Shown here: positions 14,901-23,726 of the stretch, in pieces
Numbering within the stretch: position 1 is the stretch's first letter
How the letters are laid out: every line of letters begins with the position of its first letter
Source: Thermoguttaceae bacterium
Lineage (GTDB): Bacteria > Planctomycetota > Planctomycetia > Pirellulales > Thermoguttaceae
Reading direction: 5' to 3'
Assembly: GCA_017559825.1 (NCBI GenBank)
Contig: JAFYQR010000223.1
Span: 1 to 64,000, forward strand
Length of the DNA: 64,000 bases
Program-made: the position numbers and the translations under genes
The notes under the pieces: model-generated
The model's database searches: none
Told to the model about the DNA's origin: nothing
The model's input: only the letters and a program-made list of their open reading frames with translations

Positions 14901-17210
14901 CCGCCGAATCTTCGACAGTTCGCCGCTTTTCCCGACGAGCGTTCCGTCTTCCGCAGCTTTATTTTGCGCGAGCTCGCTATTTTCGCCGTCTTCGCTAAAC
15001 TTCGCCGAAATCAACGCGCCGACGCCGCCCTTTTCGTTCGTTCGAACGGTCGAGCGTTTCCCGGCTTTCGCTTCGGCGGCGGTCAGTCCGAAAATTTCGC
15101 GAACCGCCGCGTCGAGCTCGGCGTCCTCGCGCCCGGCTCGGTCGGACGCTTCCGGCAAGGCGTCGAGCGCGACGACCGTCCCGCCGGCGCGGTAAAATTC
15201 GAGCGCTTTCGCCAACGTCGACCAACGAATCCCGCGCGACGCCGGCAAAATAAGGACGCGGTGTTCCGAATCGCCGATAAGGAGCCGCGCGCCGTCGACT
15301 TTCGCCCGTTTCAGCGAATCGTCGTCGACGAAAAGAACGTCCCGCCCGGTCGCGTAAATTTTCTCGGCGGCGGCGAACGCGACGGAGCGCGAACGATCCC
15401 CGTCGAGCCGCGCTTGGTACGACGTCACCGGGTACAAGACGAGGAAATCGGCCCGCTGAACGCCGCGAGTCAGCGCGAACGACGCTCGCTCAAAGTACTT
15501 CAAAAACGCGCCGAACGTCTCCCAATAAGGTTGGCGGAAGTGATAGCAAGGGGGCGCCCATTCCCAAAAACCGCCGTAAGTCGTGTAATACAACCCGTGC
15601 AAATTCAACAGGTTCGCGCCGAAGAGGAAGTTTTCGTTCGACGCGAAAAGCAACCGCTCCGGCGTCGCGCCCCAACCGAACGAGTGATACCCTTCGAGCC
15701 AAACGCGGGGCCGTTTGTAAAAATGCGCGATCGACGCCGAAACCTTGCATTTGATAAAATCGGCGCGACCGCCCGGGGTGTCGTGTCCCGGCGACGTGTA
15801 CCAACGAGTCGCGCTGAAATAATCGCCGAACTCGACCGGATTCTTCCCCCGCCCCATCGAGTCGCAAGCGTAAATCCGCCCTTTCGACGCGTGCCAATCG
15901 AAAATCGGACGGAAATACCGTTCTTCGGCGAGGCGCACCCGAATATCGGCGAAATCGATTCGATCTTTCTCCGTTCGCGTCCCGACGTCGGCGTCGAAAA
16001 CCGCCGGAAGCGCCGCCCAAAGCGGATAGCCCTTACGCGCGGCGAAGACCTCGGCCAAGTCGTCGGCCCAAATTCGCTCGCCGGTTCCGAGTTGCAGTTC
16101 GTCTTGAAAGAAGTAATTCAGCCCGAGCGTCGTTTCCGGCCCCGTCGTTCTTACCTTCTTTTCCGAAACCTCCTTGTTCTCCGCGTCCGCTTTATTCTTC
16201 CCAGCTTTCCCTTTCTTCGTTTCTTGCGCAAGGGTCGCCAACGTCCGCGTTTCAAACGGTTGGAAGAAACGTTCGACAACCGTCTTCCCAGCCGCCGGGT
16301 GCAAAGGATTCAACGTTTGCGGAACGCGCCGCGCCTTGAAGAACCAAATTTCGACCTCGTCGCCGTCTTTCGCCTCGTCGATTTTAGCGATTTCAGCGAT
16401 TTCAGCGTTTTTATCGCCCGTCCTCAATGCTTCTACGTCCGTTCCAAGCGCGACGAAACGTTTCGCGTCGAGCCGCCCGCCGTCGCCGACCGGGTAAGCG
16501 ACCGTCTGAACGAGCGTATCGTTCGCCGTCGACTCTAACGATTTTAACGTTTCCAACGCCGCCAACGGCGTCGCGAATCGACCGTCCGCGTCGACTTTCG
16601 CCCGCTCTTTCGCCGCGACGTAAAGGGTTCGGCTTTGCAACTCCGCGTCGCGATAAATCAAGCGGTCGAAGAGGTTCGTCGGCGAATTTTGCCAATCGAG
16701 CGTGTATCCGCTGAGTCCGACGCCCATCCCGAGTTCCCGACAGCGCGCCGCGACGGCGTCGAACGCGTCGAACCATTCGGGCGTCAGCGGTTCCGGGTCG
16801 TTCGGGTAAGTCAACCAATTCGGTTGTTTTTCGCTGCGGACGTCTTGGTGCGCGTAATTGATTTGGACGCCGGAAATCCCGCCCTTCTTCGCCAATTCGT
16901 CGATTTGCCAAAGAAGTCGCTCGGCGTCGAGCTTTTCCCCCGTCCACCACCAAAACGGAACTTCGCCGTATCCGGTCGGCGGCGTCGCGAATCCGGTTTT
17001 CCAATCGATTGCCGCGTCCGCCGCGAACGCGGAAACGTCGCCGAACGCCTTCGCGTCCCAAGCCGTCGAGTCCGACGCCTTGCTAATCGTCCGCGTTGCC
17101 AGCCCGTCGTTCGCCCAAACGTCGAACGTTCCGCCAAACGCCGCCGTTAAAATCAACGCGACCGTCAAAGCCGCCGTTTTACGTCGCCATCGTTTCCGCA
17201 CAATTTTCAC
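11991..17210 (-). CDS. Very large exported GH106-type alpha-L-rhamnosidase
   Basis: The protein has 1739 residues with signal peptide 1-~33 (MKIVRKRWRRK then a hydrophobic core ending VWA). The catalytic region begins about residue 55 with PPTGYGEVPFWWWTGE and WQIDELAKKGGISGVQINY, which is how GH106 rhamnosidases open, and continues with a TIM-barrel-like region. The C-terminus (last ~200 residues) contains a GVLAGYSGGVKYGKTF segment and a jelly-roll carbohydrate-binding-like end (RVFLNGREVGDLPTSPWRL, LEVVVFNTLANYY). GH106 enzymes remove terminal rhamnose from plant or algal polysaccharides. The length far exceeds the usual ~1000-1200, partly because of many Asn/Gly/Glu/Lys-rich inserts. It has its own promoter and terminator. 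The family call is by motif; substrate specificity is not known. Confidence 0.8.
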   Translation of the reverse strand: MKIVRKRWRRKTAALTVALILTAAFGGTFDVWANDGLATRTISKASDSTAWDAKAFGDVSAFAADAAIDWKTGFATPPTGYGEVPFWWWTGEKLDAERLLWQIDELAKKGGISGVQINYAHQDVRSEKQPNWLTYPNDPEPLTPEWFDAFDAVAARCRELGMGVGLSGYTLDWQNSPTNLFDRLIYRDAELQSRTLYVAAKERAKVDADGRFATPLAALETLKSLESTANDTLVQTVAYPVGDGGRLDAKRFVALGTDVEALRTGDKNAEIAEIAKIDEAKDGDEVEIWFFKARRVPQTLNPLHPAAGKTVVERFFQPFETRTLATLAQETKKGKAGKNKADAENKEVSEKKVRTTGPETTLGLNYFFQDELQLGTGERIWADDLAEVFAARKGYPLWAALPAVFDADVGTRTEKDRIDFADIRVRLAEERYFRPIFDWHASKGRIYACDSMGRGKNPVEFGDYFSATRWYTSPGHDTPGGRADFIKCKVSASIAHFYKRPRVWLEGYHSFGWGATPERLLFASNENFLFGANLLNLHGLYYTTYGGFWEWAPPCYHFRQPYWETFGAFLKYFERASFALTRGVQRADFLVLYPVTSYQARLDGDRSRSVAFAAAEKIYATGRDVLFVDDDSLKRAKVDGARLLIGDSEHRVLILPASRGIRWSTLAKALEFYRAGGTVVALDALPEASDRAGREDAELDAAVREIFGLTAAEAKAGKRSTVRTNEKGGVGALISAKFSEDGENSELAQNKAAEDGTLVGKSGELSKIRRYDGGFEGRWAWSSELEKNVFFKWVANGLGDKPVEVAVRFFCDNAGALYVGERKICDNADYSGGWSGTLTLKDGDVLTIDGRDADSPRRGSAGFFVALVRDGKTVASTVDFRYSLVGPNAKTAQKAENGQDAQNKETAAKAWRLGTDLAETKPVDVWNVHVLHRTGVNSEATGGGNANGGQDAALWANLNEFLGRFRQDVFDAKTGAPCAASRRSSADAELFFVMRGAKGAWLNFPAQGRAEFWNAWDGSRREVVEAFETNDGPNVGTTTLRWPFEKTEAGIVVFWKNEKPTRRLTALETDVAEIAELNFDAKNGGWTAKAFAGGAETAKTAADGAQNPQNRQKTIRLTTVDGSKRTLVGTAPETVAPLKLDGEWSFEVAPTLNNRFGDFRLPISEETLGAEARRFDCVATVGETARNGEDKANSENEQKARGAAPSFDGAQSVLCDFGQKFWRLGPFPADVDVAALDAKLAALRTVDPSVPVVVDGREFRWAQLGFSWRWGIEGNPGRQGYHGLKERIDSRFIGLGKNAGALNETVFAPEEAGSIYYLWSTAAVANAPASGNDGVKGGKTVETGKVGGASAVPVDVCVGGDAPGALFVDGKRFDFNDASTALVVANDGAKSPILLRYDASGRRSFAFVARTAAENGENGENKKNGQDVSTALRVENGTDNGAWNDEAANRAATVAGKRTPLSTVWFDRPGVLDFDVFGTTARPTYWFRFVAPPGWNGASIPLRGALKSVVVDGKPVDPASCERKSVGVAGKDFWRGKRSGTEGDAAANNVFAAFSERTIRWETLKFAEPFERAATVALEIEPEPGVCGGAVFPEPIRLDCGVGTAELGDWNGRGVLAGYSGGVKYGKTFVWESGEDGVNERVWLELGKVSASCRVFLNGREVGDLPTSPWRLDVSDALKPGENRLEVVVFNTLANYYADLPSNYKGSAESGLFGPVEIRREKTFELRETESAKSGDAVE

Positions 17211-17305
17211 CCTTTAAACCAAAAACAGAACAATCATCAAGAAATTCATTCGATTTGACGCGGCGCGCCCGCCGAAAAAGGCGACGCAACCGCGACGGTC
17301 GCCCG

Positions 17306-17334
17306 ATTATAACAGAATCGCCGCCCAAAATCAA
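17306..17334 (-). promoter_or_regulatory. Promoter of the GH106 gene
   Basis: On the - strand: TTGATT (17329-17334), 17 bp, TATAAT (17306-17311). It lies about 95 bp upstream of the start codon. Confidence 0.6.
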
Positions 17335-17378
17335 GAAAACGCGACGCCGAGTTAAAAGAATCCGTCGAAAACGCTCGA

Positions 17379-18236
17379 TTAAAACGCCGCTCCAGTCAAA
17401 AAATCGACGTCGAACGGCTTGGCGACGACGCGAAGAGCCCCGAGTCCCGCTTGTCGCTCCCAAAAATCGACTTCGTCGCGACGCGGCGCGAAACCGAGAA
17501 GATCGAGCGCCGCCGCCGGAAACGCCGCCCGAATCGCCCGCAACTCGTCGAGCAACCCCGCCGCCGCGAGATCGACCGCGTCGACGACGACCCGAGTCGG
17601 CGCAAAATCGGCGAAACGTTCGAGCCGACGAACCGCGCCGAGTCGAACGGAAGCGCCGCGTTCGGCGAACTCGTCCCGCAACAACCGCCCCAACGCCGCG
17701 TCGCCGCCGGGAAAAATCGCGACGGCTCCCGTCGTTTTTTCCGAATTTAACGTTTTTAACGACGACGCTTCCCCCGATTTCGCTCCCCGCCGCGCTTCCT
17801 CGACGCAAAAATCGCCCCAAGTCGCGAGAGGCGACGCGGCGAAGAGCCCGGCGGATTCGGCGAAAAATCGGAAAAACTCGCGCCGTCCGGTCGAGCGCCA
17901 AGTCTCCGCGTAAAAGCGCCGCGTTCCGGGAAAGGTCGCGCCGGTTCGATTCTCGCCCTCGCAAAGGCTTCCTGCGACGAGCGCGATCGGCGCGAGAGGC
18001 GCGATTCTCCGCAATCGCTCGACGTCGACAGGCGAAAATTCGTTCGGAAACGAGCGGCAAAGAAGAAAAAAACCAACGTCGTTAAGCGTTCGCGCCGTCG
18101 AATCGTCCAACGCGCCGCGGGCGAACGTTTCGCAAAGAACCGTCGAAACGCCGAAACGCGCCTCCGCCCGCCGAACGTCCCGCTCGATCGCTTGAAACTC
18201 TTCCCGCGTCGTTTTACCGCCCAGAAAAATTTTCAT
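17379..18236 (-). CDS. Protein of unknown function with a receiver-like C-terminal fold
   Basis: The protein has 285 residues. ATG 18236 follows GAAGGA by about 6 bases. There is no signal peptide. Residues 1-150 show alternating strands and helices without a known motif, then an Ala/Ser-rich linker with a short Glu/Lys/Thr patch (GEASSLKTLNSEKTTG). The final ~115 residues look like a Rossmann or receiver-type alpha/beta domain (AVAIFPGGDAALGRLL... VVVDAVDL... LDLLGF... VVAKPFDVDFL), with a late KP as in response-regulator receivers. I do not recognise the family, and the receiver reading is tentative. It lies between the rhamnosidase and the metallo-beta-lactamase-fold gene and has its own promoter. 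Confidence 0.75.
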   Translation of the reverse strand: MKIFLGGKTTREEFQAIERDVRRAEARFGVSTVLCETFARGALDDSTARTLNDVGFFLLCRSFPNEFSPVDVERLRRIAPLAPIALVAGSLCEGENRTGATFPGTRRFYAETWRSTGRREFFRFFAESAGLFAASPLATWGDFCVEEARRGAKSGEASSLKTLNSEKTTGAVAIFPGGDAALGRLLRDEFAERGASVRLGAVRRLERFADFAPTRVVVDAVDLAAAGLLDELRAIRAAFPAAALDLLGFAPRRDEVDFWERQAGLGALRVVAKPFDVDFLTGAAF

Positions 18237-18307
18237 TCGCGTTCCTTCAAACCGTTTGCTTCCTTAAACCCAGCGCAACCGCTAAAATCAGCGCGGTCGT
18301 TTTCACT

Positions 18308-18335
18308 ATCATAAACGAAACGGCTAAAAAAACAA
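18308..18335 (-). promoter_or_regulatory. Candidate promoter for the 17379-18236 gene
   Basis: On the - strand: TTGTTT (18330-18335), 16 bp, TATGAT (18308-18313). Confidence 0.45.
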
Positions 18336-18427
18336 CCGGGGGACGCGACCTTCTCCTTTTTTTCTTCCTATTTTTTCTATTTTACCGCCTTAACGTCCGC
18401 TTTCAACGCGGCGAACGTCGTCGGGCA

Positions 18428-18468
18428 ATAAAAAAACCGCTCGAACGGTATGGCTCGAACGGTTTTTC
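18428..18468 (-). terminator. Terminator of the metallo-beta-lactamase-fold gene
   Basis: An inverted repeat (AAAAACCG ... CGGTTTTT with an inner TCGA pair and one mismatch) is followed on the - strand by seven T. Confidence 0.65.
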
Positions 18469-18511
18469 CGGTAAACGTTTGTCAACGACGGTCGACGCGC
18501 TCTTCCGTCGT

Positions 18512-19558
18512 TCAACCGCCGACGACGATTTTTTCGCCCCAAACCGGCAACAAGACGGAATCGCTCGCGCATTTTGCGCAAACTCCCAAACCGTACTTGT
18601 ACGACCAACGCCATTTGTCGATTTCGTGCCCAAGTTCGAGAATATGGGAAAGCAAGGTAAGTTTCGGTTTCAGCGTTTCCTTAACGCATTTCGGAACGTC
18701 GAGCCCGACCGCTAAGTGCGGAATAAAAACGTCGACCGGCTTTTCGGGCGTCAACTGCGCAAAATTGCACGCGTCGCCGACGTGATAAACGACGCGATTC
18801 CCCGACGCCGCGCCGCAATCGATTTCATACGTCGAGACGAAACGCCGTAATTTCGCGTTGTGATCGACCAAATCCACTCGAATTTTCGCGTCGCCGAACT
18901 CGTATTCGCAGCCGTCCGGCCCGGTTTTCCAGCGGTTGTCGAGGAAATTCGAAACGACCGGTTTCCCGGCGGCCTCCATCGCTTCGATAAAAGACCGCGT
19001 AAAGTGGTCGCCGTGGTTGTGCGTGATCATCGTGAAATCGACGAGCGGCGCAAGCTCCGGCGCCCGGCGGTGTTTCACGTCGACGGCGAACGTTTGCGTC
19101 GGCGTCTTGACGACGTAGCCCATGTTGTAAATTTGCCAAAAAACGACGGTTCCCTCGGCGACTTCGGTCGTCGGAATCTCGCGCAAAATCTTGTCGAATC
19201 CGGAGTCGAGGAAGCGCAAAACGCCCCGTTCGTTAATCCAACGCGCCGCGTTTTCGGGGGAACCGTTGAAATAATCGTTAAACTCCTTCGCTTCCAAACG
19301 GTCGACCGAACGCTGAATCGTCAGCGCCGCGTTCAATCGCTCGTCGGACCACTTCGGGCCCGACGTTTCGCTCAAAACGCGAATCGCCGCGTCGATTTCC
19401 TCCGCCGTCGGCTCCGGGCCGTCGGTGAACTCGGCGCCGAACGCCCTTCGCAAATCGAGCGGCCAAAAGCCGGACGCCGCCAACGCGCCCCCCCAAAGCG
19501 CCGCGCTCTTTAAAAATTCGCGACGAGTCGCCGCGCCGCGTTGCGTTAAAACGTTCAT
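18512..19558 (-). CDS. Tat-exported metallo-beta-lactamase-fold hydrolase
   Basis: The protein has 348 residues. Residues 1-42 are a twin-arginine signal (TRREFLK, then a hydrophobic Ala/Gly/Trp stretch), so export in folded form is likely. The MBL-fold metal site is seen as THNHGDH at 179-185, with a later VDHN (231-234) and a GDA element at 261-263 supplying further ligands. The segment TVVFWQIYNMGYVVKT resembles UlaG/L-ascorbate-lactonase-like members of the fold (TPTQTFAVDVKHR), but the substrate is unclear. The residues before ~130 are an extra helical domain. It is preceded by its own promoter at 19671 and followed by a terminator. A function as an exported lactonase or hydrolase is inference. 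Confidence 0.85.
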   Translation of the reverse strand: MNVLTQRGAATRREFLKSAALWGGALAASGFWPLDLRRAFGAEFTDGPEPTAEEIDAAIRVLSETSGPKWSDERLNAALTIQRSVDRLEAKEFNDYFNGSPENAARWINERGVLRFLDSGFDKILREIPTTEVAEGTVVFWQIYNMGYVVKTPTQTFAVDVKHRRAPELAPLVDFTMITHNHGDHFTRSFIEAMEAAGKPVVSNFLDNRWKTGPDGCEYEFGDAKIRVDLVDHNAKLRRFVSTYEIDCGAASGNRVVYHVGDACNFAQLTPEKPVDVFIPHLAVGLDVPKCVKETLKPKLTLLSHILELGHEIDKWRWSYKYGLGVCAKCASDSVLLPVWGEKIVVGG

Positions 19559-19670
19559 CGAAATCCTCCGCTTTCAGTTTCGGCGTCAAAAAATTTCTTC
19601 GAATCGGGCCGCCGCGAACGCCGCTCGAACAGCCGACGAAAAGCGCGAGCCGCCCGCCGCCGCTAAATCG

Positions 19671-19699
19671 ATTATAACGCCAAACCGTCGTCGACGCAA
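19671..19699 (-). promoter_or_regulatory. Promoter of the metallo-beta-lactamase-fold gene
   Basis: On the - strand: TTGCGT (19694-19699), 17 bp, TATAAT (19671-19676). Confidence 0.6.
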
Positions 19700-19720
19700 T
19701 GAAAAAAATCGCGCGAACGC

Positions 19721-20338
19721 TTATTTTTTTACGCCGACCAAATTCGGATTCAAGCGCAAGGCCTCCGCTTCGTCGATTCTCAGCAGATTGATCGTCGGAA
19801 AACGCCAGCCGCCGATTTTGCCGAAACGACGGGTCAACTCGTCCGCGTCGCAACTTAAAAACCCCCAAATCTTCGGATCCGGATCGGTTGCAAGCCAAGC
19901 GTCGGCGTGCTTTGCGACGACGGCGTCGTAACTCTTGCGCGAGGCGCCGTGCGCGTACTTCCGCCCTTGGAAGCGACGAACGTCGCCGTCGAAAGCGGGA
20001 CCGATATGGTACAGCTCGTGCGTTAGCGTCTCGATTTTATCTTTTAGCGACAAATTCAAAAAACGCGGCGCGTAAATCGTCAAAATATAGAGCAACTTGA
20101 CGCGCCCGTCGCCGTCGAGAACGTTCGGCGCCTTCCAAAACGCTCCGCGTCGAAACGTCGCCAACGAGCCGCCCTCGAAACGCAACGGCGTCAACGACGC
20201 GAAAACTCCGTGTTGCGCGTCGTTGCGCGTCGTTCGAAAAGCAAAACCGACGTAATCGAGATCGTATTTTTGAAAAATCGGCGTTTTTGCGCAAATATCG
20301 CGGCAAACGACGCGCAACGCGTTCGTGTAATCGAACAT
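19721..20338 (-). CDS. Putative zinc metallopeptidase-like protein
   Basis: The protein has 205 residues. I start at ATG 20338 (MFDYTNALRVV) rather than an upstream frame extension; a GAGGCG stands before it. The key feature is the sequence THELYHI around residue 117, an HExxH-like zinc site (His-Glu-Leu-Tyr-His), within a context (KDKIETLTHELYHIGPAFDGDVRRF) typical of putative metallopeptidase-fold proteins. A KYAHG element and a downstream YDAVVAKHADAWL helix follow. There is no signal peptide. The protein lacks an obvious extra cap or inhibitor domain, so substrates are unknown. It sits at the 3' edge of the ribosomal cluster, separated from rplQ by a terminator. Proteolytic activity is inferred. 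Confidence 0.75.
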   Translation of the reverse strand: MFDYTNALRVVCRDICAKTPIFQKYDLDYVGFAFRTTRNDAQHGVFASLTPLRFEGGSLATFRRGAFWKAPNVLDGDGRVKLLYILTIYAPRFLNLSLKDKIETLTHELYHIGPAFDGDVRRFQGRKYAHGASRKSYDAVVAKHADAWLATDPDPKIWGFLSCDADELTRRFGKIGGWRFPTINLLRIDEAEALRLNPNLVGVKK

Positions 20339-20405
20339 AATTCGACGCCTCGCCGTTAAAACAAGGAAGATAAGCGAAATAGAAAAGCGTCTTTCAAGAA
20401 CGCGA

Positions 20406-20457
20406 CAAAAAAACGAGCTTCCGCCGACGCTCAACGCGACGACGAACGCTCGTTTTT
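20406..20457 (-). terminator. Terminator of the alpha operon (after rplQ)
   Basis: Stem AAAACGAGC/GCTCGTTTT on the - strand ends in seven T; it lies 25 bp beyond rplQ. Confidence 0.75.
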
Positions 20458-20482
20458 CGTTATTTCGAGTCGAAACTGAGAA

Positions 20483-21070
20483 TCACTCGACGGTCGGGAT
20501 CGACGGCGCGGCTTTCGCGTTGCGCTTGTCGTTTTCGCCGACGAATTCGATGATCGCGCGTTTACCGGCGTCGCCGAGACGCGGGGTCGCGAGCTTCAGG
20601 ATGCGGGTGTAACCGCCCGGACGTTCGACGTAACGCGGCGCGATTTTATCGAAGAGAATCGAAACCGCTTCGCGAGCGACGGACGAGGAACCAAACGCGC
20701 TGTAAACGGCGCGACGAGCGGCGAGAGCCGGAGCGGCCGCTTTGTTCCATTCTTTCCAACCTTCGCCTTCGCGCCAGGCTTTCCACTCGGCGGAACCTTT
20801 TTCGGCTTTGCAAGCGAGAGCTTCGGCGGCGGCGATCGATTTTTGAGCGCGAACGGCCTTCGTGATCAGCTTTTCAACGAACGGACGAAGTTCTTTCGCT
20901 TTCGGCAGGGTCGTAACGATGCGGCCCTTGACCTTCGGCGCTTGTTCTTTCGAGTCGTAAGCGTCGTCTTCGCGTTCGGTGAGAACGAGAGCGAGCGCGA
21001 GGTTCTTCAAAAGAGCGCGTTGGTGGTTCGGGTTGCGCCCAAATTTTCTACCAATTCTTCTATGTCGCAT
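20483..21070 (-). CDS. rplQ: Ribosomal protein bL17 with two internal insertions
   Basis: This is large-subunit protein bL17, which lies near the exit tunnel. The start MRHRRIGRKFGRNPNHQRALLKNL and the end RPGGYTRILKLATPRLGDAG are diagnostic. At 195 residues it is clearly longer than the usual ~120-130. An acidic insertion of about 16 residues lies near 33-49 (REDDAYDSKEQAPK) and a larger Trp/Lys/Ala-rich one around 79-115. It closes the rpmJ-rpsM-rpsK-rpsD-rpoA-rplQ transcription unit and is followed by a terminator. Confidence 0.97.
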   Translation of the reverse strand: MRHRRIGRKFGRNPNHQRALLKNLALALVLTEREDDAYDSKEQAPKVKGRIVTTLPKAKELRPFVEKLITKAVRAQKSIAAAEALACKAEKGSAEWKAWREGEGWKEWNKAAAPALAARRAVYSAFGSSSVAREAVSILFDKIAPRYVERPGGYTRILKLATPRLGDAGKRAIIEFVGENDKRNAKAAPSIPTVE

Positions 21071-21115
21071 GGTACTTACTATATGCTATCTAATAATTAG
21101 GCTATTTTCAACAGG

Positions 21116-22135
21116 TCAAACAAACTTCGCGCCTTGCGAGTTCGCCGCGGCGGGAATGCGCATGCCAAGTCGCAAACCGATCGCCATCAACTTTTCCTTG
21201 ACTTCGTTCAACGTCGTTTCGCCGAAGTTGCGGACTTCGAGCAGACTGTCTTCGTTGCGAACGACCAGCTCGCGCACCGTCGTGATATTCTCGTTTTCCA
21301 AGCAGTTCATCGCTCGGACGGAGAGATTCAAGTCGGAAAGCGTCATCGCCAACTTCGCTTCGAGCGCCGGATCGAGCCCGGCGGAACCGGAAGTCTTCGC
21401 GCGGCTGAACACGTTTCCTTCCAGACGATCGTATTGAACGAACGGGTTCAGGTGTTTGCGCAAAATCTTCGAGGCTTCGACCAACGCCATCTCCGGGTCG
21501 ATCGAACCGTCGGTCCAGATTTGCATGACCAAACGGTCGTAGTTCGTCTTTTGACCGACGCGAGTTTCCTCGACGTTGTATTGCACCTTAACGACCGGGC
21601 TAAACGAAGCGTCGAGCGGAATGTGCCCGATTTCTTCGTTGCGGTCGCGGTACGACGCTTGTTCCGTCGCCGGAACGTAGCCGCGACCGTTTTCGACGAC
21701 CATTTCAAGGCTGAACGGCACGTCGTCGGTCAGCGTCGCGATGACCAGCTCGGGATTGATAATATCGACCTCGGAGTCCGGAATCACGTCGGCTCCGGTA
21801 ACGACGCCGGCCTTGTTCTTTTCGATACGAATGACGCGGGGTTTATCGTCGTGGGAGCGAACGACAAGCGATTTGACGTTCAACGCGATCTCGGTAACGT
21901 CCTCCATCACGCCCGGCAACGAGGTGAATTCGAGGTGCGCGCCGCGAAGTTTCATCTTCGTAACCGCGCTCCCCTCCAAGCTCGACAAAAGAACTCGGCG
22001 GAGGCTGTTCCCAACCGTGACGCCGAAACCGCGTTCAAAGGGCTCGGCGTAAAATTTTCCATACGTCGGAGTGAAAGCGTCGCGATCGCAAACGACTTTG
22101 CTGGGAAGCTCCAATCCTCTCCATCTAATTCTCAT
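21116..22135 (-). CDS. rpoA: RNA polymerase alpha subunit
   Basis: The protein has 339 residues. ATG 22135 ([12 protein letters not shown]) follows GGAG by 11 bases; an upstream in-frame start has no support. The N-terminal assembly domain is intact ([14 protein letters not shown] near 40-60), and the C-terminal domain contains [22 protein letters not shown], which contacts promoter UP elements and activators. The subunit scaffolds core polymerase. Gene order rpsK-rpsD-rpoA-rplQ is the common bacterial arrangement. Confidence 0.98.
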   Translation of the reverse strand: MRIRWRGLELPSKVVCDRDAFTPTYGKFYAEPFERGFGVTVGNSLRRVLLSSLEGSAVTKMKLRGAHLEFTSLPGVMEDVTEIALNVKSLVVRSHDDKPRVIRIEKNKAGVVTGADVIPDSEVDIINPELVIATLTDDVPFSLEMVVENGRGYVPATEQASYRDRNEEIGHIPLDASFSPVVKVQYNVEETRVGQKTNYDRLVMQIWTDGSIDPEMALVEASKILRKHLNPFVQYDRLEGNVFSRAKTSGSAGLDPALEAKLAMTLSDLNLSVRAMNCLENENITTVRELVVRNEDSLLEVRNFGETTLNEVKEKLMAIGLRLGMRIPAAANSQGAKFV

Positions 22136-22360
22136 GTTCGGTTCGCTCCAGTTTGATTTTGGATATCGAATTCTCGACAAAAATTCAATTCGATTCGCCG
22201 ACGATAAATTCGAGGTTCCGCGTTCGCTTCGCCGAAAAAACAGGGTCGACGCGTCGACAAACGGCGACGAAGGGCGAGTCCGGGCGCCGTCGAACCGCCG
22301 AAAAAACGACGAATCGACGACGCGAATCGGAAAAGTCGAACGGCGATTTGCCGCGCGCTA

Positions 22361-23047
22361 CTATTTCGAGCAAAGCTCGACGATCAGTTGCGGGTTGACC
22401 GGCAACGAAACGTCGTCGTAAACCGGATTGCGGAGGACGGCGCCGCTCGGGACGTCGCCGTCGTTGCGAACGAGGAAGTCCGGAACGACGCGGCCGTTCA
22501 TACCGGCGATCGCTTCGGTAACGATAGCGAGCGAACCCGGTTTCTTCGCCTTGTTGCCTTCGCGCTTGTAAACCTTGACCGAGACGACGTCGCCCGGACG
22601 GACGAGGTAGCTCGCGACGTCGAGACGACGACCGTTGACGCAGATGTGCCCGTGCGAAATCAGCTGGCGAGCTTGCGCGCGGGAAACGCCGAAACCAAGG
22701 CGATAAACGACGTTGTCCAAACGACGTTCAAGCAAGGACATGAGGACTTGACCCGTGTTCCCTTTGGAACGTTCGGCCATTTGATAGTACTTGCGGAATT
22801 GGGCTTCAAGAACGCCGTAGAACGTCTTGACCTTTTGTTTTTCGCGAAGTTGTTCGCCGTATTCGGTCGTCTTGCCGCGTTTGAAACCGTGCATACCCGG
22901 CGGAAGAACCGCGGAGCGTCCGTCGCGACGGCTTTCGCCGGCGCGAGCGAAGGGGCATTTGTCGGATTCGCAACGCGCGCCTTTCAGGAAGAGCTTAACG
23001 CCTTCGCGACGGCATCGTTTGCATACGGGACCCAAAGTACGAGCCAT
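22361..23047 (-). CDS. rpsD: Ribosomal protein uS4, zinc-binding form
   Basis: This is the small-subunit assembly protein and a known autoregulator in other bacteria. It has 228 residues. Start MARTLGPVCKRCRR is chosen at 23047; an upstream extension is open but unsupported. Cysteines at 9, 12, 26 and 31 form the Cys4 zinc site of the C+ version. The S4 RNA-binding core (RLDNVVYRLGF, SRAQARQLISHGHICVNG) is present. Confidence 0.98.
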   Translation of the reverse strand: MARTLGPVCKRCRREGVKLFLKGARCESDKCPFARAGESRRDGRSAVLPPGMHGFKRGKTTEYGEQLREKQKVKTFYGVLEAQFRKYYQMAERSKGNTGQVLMSLLERRLDNVVYRLGFGVSRAQARQLISHGHICVNGRRLDVASYLVRPGDVVSVKVYKREGNKAKKPGSLAIVTEAIAGMNGRVVPDFLVRNDGDVPSGAVLRNPVYDDVSLPVNPQLIVELCSK

Positions 23048-23160
23048 ATTATTGCTCCAATATTCTAAAGTTCGTGTATGTTCTATTTTGCTAAACGTTG
23101 CGGAAAACGGAAGAGCCAATGAAAAACGGCCCTTGCTCGTCGCAACAAACCTTTGCCGAA

Positions 23161-23544
23161 TCAGACGCGACGGCGTTTCGGCGGACGGCAACCGTTGTGC
23201 GGAAGCGGCGTGACGTCTTCGATCGTTTTGACCGTGAGACCGGCTTGCGCGAGCGCGGTGATCGCCATATCGCGACCGCTGCCCGGGCCTTTGACGCGAA
23301 CGTCGACTTCTTTCATACCGAACTTCTTGGCTTTGTCGGCGGCTTGTTGCGCGGCCATTTGACCGGCGAACGGGGTGCTCTTACGGCTCCCTTTGAACCC
23401 GCTGGTGCCCGCGGTAGCCCAACAAAGCGTGTCGCCTTTCATGTCGGTGATCGTCACGTTAGTGTTGTTGAAACTAACTTTGATGTGAGCGACGCCGCTG
23501 GCGACATTTCTCTTAACCTTACGTTTTTTCGAAACCTTAGCCAC
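23161..23544 (-). CDS. rpsK: Ribosomal protein uS11
   Basis: This 127-residue platform protein of the small subunit matches by [29 protein letters not shown] and the basic C-terminus [13 protein letters not shown]. It lies between rpsM and rpsD in the alpha operon. No odd features were found. Confidence 0.98.
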   Translation of the reverse strand: MAKVSKKRKVKRNVASGVAHIKVSFNNTNVTITDMKGDTLCWATAGTSGFKGSRKSTPFAGQMAAQQAADKAKKFGMKEVDVRVKGPGSGRDMAITALAQAGLTVKTIEDVTPLPHNGCRPPKRRRV

Positions 23545-23726
23545 TCTAATATCTCCAAAAATTCTCTCGACCGGCGCGACTTTCGCATACCTGCGCGGCG
23601 AGAAACATTATGCGCTTTGAATCGAACGACCGTCGTCAACGCGCCAAACGGCGGACGGCGAGTCGTCGAACGTTCGACGTCGGAAATTCGAGCCGTCAAG
23701 CGGCGCAAACTCCGAGCGACGCGACA

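Noticed and set aside
12933-16538. A 1201-codon open frame on the + strand, antisense to the GH106 gene
   Set aside because: It has no domain or start signal. The strong third-position C/G bias of this genome keeps antisense frames open; the - strand frame has a signal peptide and GH106 motifs.
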